DNA of 64,000 bases from Solitalea longa. Lineage in GTDB: Bacteria; Bacteroidota; Bacteroidia; Sphingobacteriales; Sphingobacteriaceae. Positions 61,960 to 64,000 of the stretch are shown here, piece by piece. The stretch covers positions 124,001-188,000 of the forward strand of contig NZ_PQVF01000009.1 of assembly GCF_002920915.1 (NCBI RefSeq), read 5' to 3'. The notes below the pieces were generated by a model that ran no database searches, was not told where the DNA came from, and saw only the letters and a list, made by a program, of their open reading frames with translations. The position numbers and the translations under genes were made by a program. How positions within the stretch are numbered: position 1 is the first letter of the stretch; every line of letters starts with the position of its first letter.

Positions 61960-62536
61960 TGAACAACAATTTTAAAGCATTCCACAAAACCATTTTCTTA
62001 TTCTTATCGGCCTCAATTGCTGATAATGTATCAGGTGAACGCATGATCGACATTCCACTAAAGTTAGTTGTGGCATAATCATGCATATTTAAGCCTTTGA
62101 AAACCAATGCATCAGAAGGTAAGTCAAAGCCGATGACCTTGCTGCAACTGAAGAAGTTTTTAAGCGCGGTTAAATCAGCATTTTTACAGTGAGCATAATT
62201 TAAAACGGCCACATCGTCCAAGCTCATTTTCAAAGCGGCTATAACTTTTAAGAAAAATTCTTTGTCTTTATCAGTAATGTATTTTGAGTTCGGATAATTT
62301 ACCAGCACCAACACATAACGGTTATTTTCACCCAAATACTCAAAGCCTGCATTAGTTTCCGGTGCGGCAACAGTCGCCTGTTGTTCAGCAACTTGAGTAA
62401 CCGTTTCTTCGGCCACCGGCGTATTTTGGATGGTTTGAGCACGGTCATTTTGATTCCATTCATCCACCTTATACAGTGTTTCAGAAAGCAACGTACTAAG
62501 CATAATCGCATCGGTATTCACCTTCAAATTTTCCAT
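61949..62536 (-). CDS. Uncharacterised protein overlapping rdgB
   Basis: A 195-residue cytoplasmic protein without signal peptide. It begins MENLKVNTDAIMLSTLLSE, has a low-complexity middle (about 45-75, rich in Gln, Thr, Val, Glu) and ends in an alpha/beta-like domain (about 80-195) with VLVLVNYPNSKYI, DDVAVLNYAHC and KVIGFDLPSDALVF. I do not recognise the family. The start at 62,536 avoids an N-terminal extension of five codons ending in the surA-divergent region. Its overlap with rdgB suggests coupling, but no functional link can be stated. Confidence 0.7.
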   Translation of the reverse strand: MENLKVNTDAIMLSTLLSETLYKVDEWNQNDRAQTIQNTPVAEETVTQVAEQQATVAAPETNAGFEYLGENNRYVLVLVNYPNSKYITDKDKEFFLKVIAALKMSLDDVAVLNYAHCKNADLTALKNFFSCSKVIGFDLPSDALVFKGLNMHDYATTNFSGMSIMRSPDTLSAIEADKNKKMVLWNALKLLFNVK

Positions 62537-62607
62537 GGAACAAAAATACATTTAATCTCAAGCTAAAAAGGAGACAAAACAATTTATTCACAAGTAAAAT
62601 AAAAATG

Positions 62608-62615
62608 TATTTTTG
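62608..62615 (+). promoter_or_regulatory. -7 promoter box of the surA-like gene
   Basis: TATTTTTG is a perfect TAnnTTTG match, 58 bases before the ATG at 62,674. No TTTG at the -33 position is clear (TTTA lies 21 bases upstream). Confidence 0.5.
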
Positions 62616-62673
62616 GCAGTTATCATAACTAGTTTAAAAAGAGTACGGCAAGCAAAAAGCCGAAAAATTACAA

Positions 62674-64000
62674 ATGAAGAAACTTTTAACCCTAGCTTTA
62701 ATATTACTTAGCACGTGTGGAGCTTTTGCTCAACAAAAATCCATTGATAAGGTAGTAGGCGTTGTTGGCGATAAAATCATCTTGCAATCGGATGTAGAAT
62801 CTCAGTATTTAGAGTATCTGCGTCAGCAAAATCCGCCAAATGAAAAAATGAAATGCGTGATCTTAAATGATTTGTTGCTGCAAAAACTTTTACTTAACCA
62901 GGCTCAACTCGACAGTTTGGTGGTAGAGGAAGCGCAAGTGGAACAAACAATCGACCAGCGTATTCAATACTTTACACAGCAAACAGGTGGCTCAGTTGAG
63001 AAACTTGAAAAAGAATTGCTGGGAAAATCCGTACTACAATTTAAGGAAGATATTCGTCCTTTGATCAGGGAGCAATTATTAGCTCGTCAGATGCAGGGCA
63101 AAATCACTGAAGGAACCACCATTTCTCCGGCAGAAGTAAAAGCCTTTTACGACAAGATCCCTGTAGACAGTTTACCGCTTTACAGTACCGAGGTGGAAAT
63201 TGGCGAACTTGTAAAATACCCATCATTCAGTAAAGAACAGAAAGACCTGGCAAAAGCCAAACTGGAAGCTTTGCGTGCAAGGGTAAGGGCCGGTGAAGAT
63301 TTTGGAACCCTTGCGACTCTTTATTCGCAGGACCCGGGATCGGCCAGTCATAACGGAGAGCTGGGCTTTTTTAGTCGCGGTATGATGGTTACCCCATTTG
63401 AGGCTGTAGCCTTTAAATTAAAACCAGGCGAAGTATCTCCTATTGTTGAAACGAAATTCGGCTATCATATACTTCAGTCAATTGACCGTAAAGGCGACCA
63501 GGTAAACGTTCGACATATATTGATCAAGCCTGAATTTGGACAGAAAGAGTTATTGAAAGCCCAAAGCGACCTTGATAGTGCCGTTTTGAATATTAAAAGC
63601 AAGAAATTAAATTTTGCAGAAGCGGCAGTAGTTTATTCGGATGATGTGGATACCCGCTCAAACGGCGGTATGATCCGCAATCCGGAGAACCCTCGTTCAA
63701 TAACTATTCCGTTGAATATTTTGGGTCAGATGGATGCTGAATTACCTTCATTGCTTGACACTATGAAAGCTGGTGGTTTTAGCAAAGTTTTACCCTATAT
63801 GAACCCACGTGAAGGCAAGCAGGGTTTCCGTTTAATTTATTTCAAATCGCAGACCGAGCCACATCGCGCCAATCTGGAGTTGGATTATGCAAGAATTCAG
63901 GATTTTGCCTTGCAGGAGAAGCAACACAAGATCTTTGAAAAATGGGTTCAGAAAAAACGTACTGAAAAGTACATCAGGGTTGCACCTGAGTACAATACCT
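62674..64000 (+). CDS. SurA-like periplasmic peptidyl-prolyl isomerase, N-terminal 442 codons
   Basis: The gene runs off the right edge of the window without a stop. The 442 codons visible start with a signal peptide (LLTLALILLSTCGAFAQQ). A SurA N-terminal chaperone region follows (about 22-170, VVGVVGDKIILQSDVESQ, then LNDLLLQKLLLNQA and QTIDQRIQYFTQQ), then two parvulin domains. The first is at about 172-275 (RAGEDFGTLATLYSQDPGS, GELGFFSRGMMV) and the second begins at about 277 (NVRHILIKPEF, DVDTRSNGGMI). It helps fold outer-membrane proteins such as SusC-type barrels. Start chosen by the signal peptide. Confidence 0.93.
   Translation, partial: MKKLLTLALILLSTCGAFAQQKSIDKVVGVVGDKIILQSDVESQYLEYLRQQNPPNEKMKCVILNDLLLQKLLLNQAQLDSLVVEEAQVEQTIDQRIQYFTQQTGGSVEKLEKELLGKSVLQFKEDIRPLIREQLLARQMQGKITEGTTISPAEVKAFYDKIPVDSLPLYSTEVEIGELVKYPSFSKEQKDLAKAKLEALRARVRAGEDFGTLATLYSQDPGSASHNGELGFFSRGMMVTPFEAVAFKLKPGEVSPIVETKFGYHILQSIDRKGDQVNVRHILIKPEFGQKELLKAQSDLDSAVLNIKSKKLNFAEAAVVYSDDVDTRSNGGMIRNPENPRSITIPLNILGQMDAELPSLLDTMKAGGFSKVLPYMNPREGKQGFRLIYFKSQTEPHRANLELDYARIQDFALQEKQHKIFEKWVQKKRTEKYIRVAPEYNT

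Overview
The window is an ordinary chromosomal stretch of a Bacteroidota bacterium, most probably from the Sphingobacteriaceae (Pedobacter/Solitalea-like). The evidence is a SusC/SusD pair, TAnnTTTG-type -7 promoter boxes with TTTG-like -33 boxes, almost no Shine-Dalgarno sequences, a fused alpha-beta E1 dehydrogenase, DUF3078, LutB and the Bacteroidota-style order yceD-rpmF-plsX-fabH-accB-accC. No phage, transposase, CRISPR array, tRNA or rRNA was seen.

Layout. 1-5,570: the start of a YceI-like secreted protein (minus strand, cut by the window edge), then a SAM-I riboswitch with its own promoter that controls metH and metF. 5,581-9,874: divergent GT2 and GT39/ArnT-like membrane glycosyltransferases, rsgA and a small serine hydrolase. 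9,952-16,572 (minus): an uncharacterised two-gene envelope unit, a DUF3078 beta-barrel and a fused 2-oxoacid dehydrogenase E1. 16,771-24,185: aat, a zinc ribbon, a SnoaL-like protein, an SPFH protein followed by a 59-residue ribbon-helix-helix protein, lutB, three uncharacterised genes behind a textbook Bacteroidota promoter, and a stand-alone receiver protein. 24,243-27,329 (minus): M28 peptidase, rpiB, tatC.

27,418-51,732 is a complete pectin/galacturonate utilisation locus. A LacI-type regulator and susC/susD lie on the minus strand. A CE12-CE8-GH43 operon and a long operon kduD-kduI-GH28-GH105-DUF4861-uxaB-uxaA-uxaC-kdgK-kdgA-exuT lie on the plus strand. Two near-identical palindromic operators (33,414 and 37,157) sit in front of susC/CE12 and in front of kduD. 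They are the likely targets of the LacI protein. The encoded route de-esterifies and cuts pectin outside or in the periplasm and imports fragments through SusCD and uronates through ExuT. Saturated galacturonate then runs through UxaC-UxaB-UxaA and unsaturated uronate through KduI-KduD, both to 2-keto-3-deoxygluconate, then KdgK and KdgA to pyruvate and glyceraldehyde 3-phosphate. No polysaccharide lyase is in the window.

51,966-56,876 (minus) is the fatty-acid/phospholipid initiation operon with ribosomal protein L32. 57,072-64,000 holds an isoaspartyl peptidase, a Nudix hydrolase, a chromate module (ChrB domain fused to an AraC helix-turn-helix, a second ChrB-only protein, ChrA), rdgB with an unknown overlapping gene, and the first 442 codons of a SurA-like chaperone.

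Besides the pectin regulon, the most unusual feature is a set of intergenic tracts built from degenerate words repeated every 7 or 8 bases (4,369; 9,166; 17,425; 19,652; 26,411; 53,313). Some are folded into long perfect inverted repeats. The conventional genes do not explain them.
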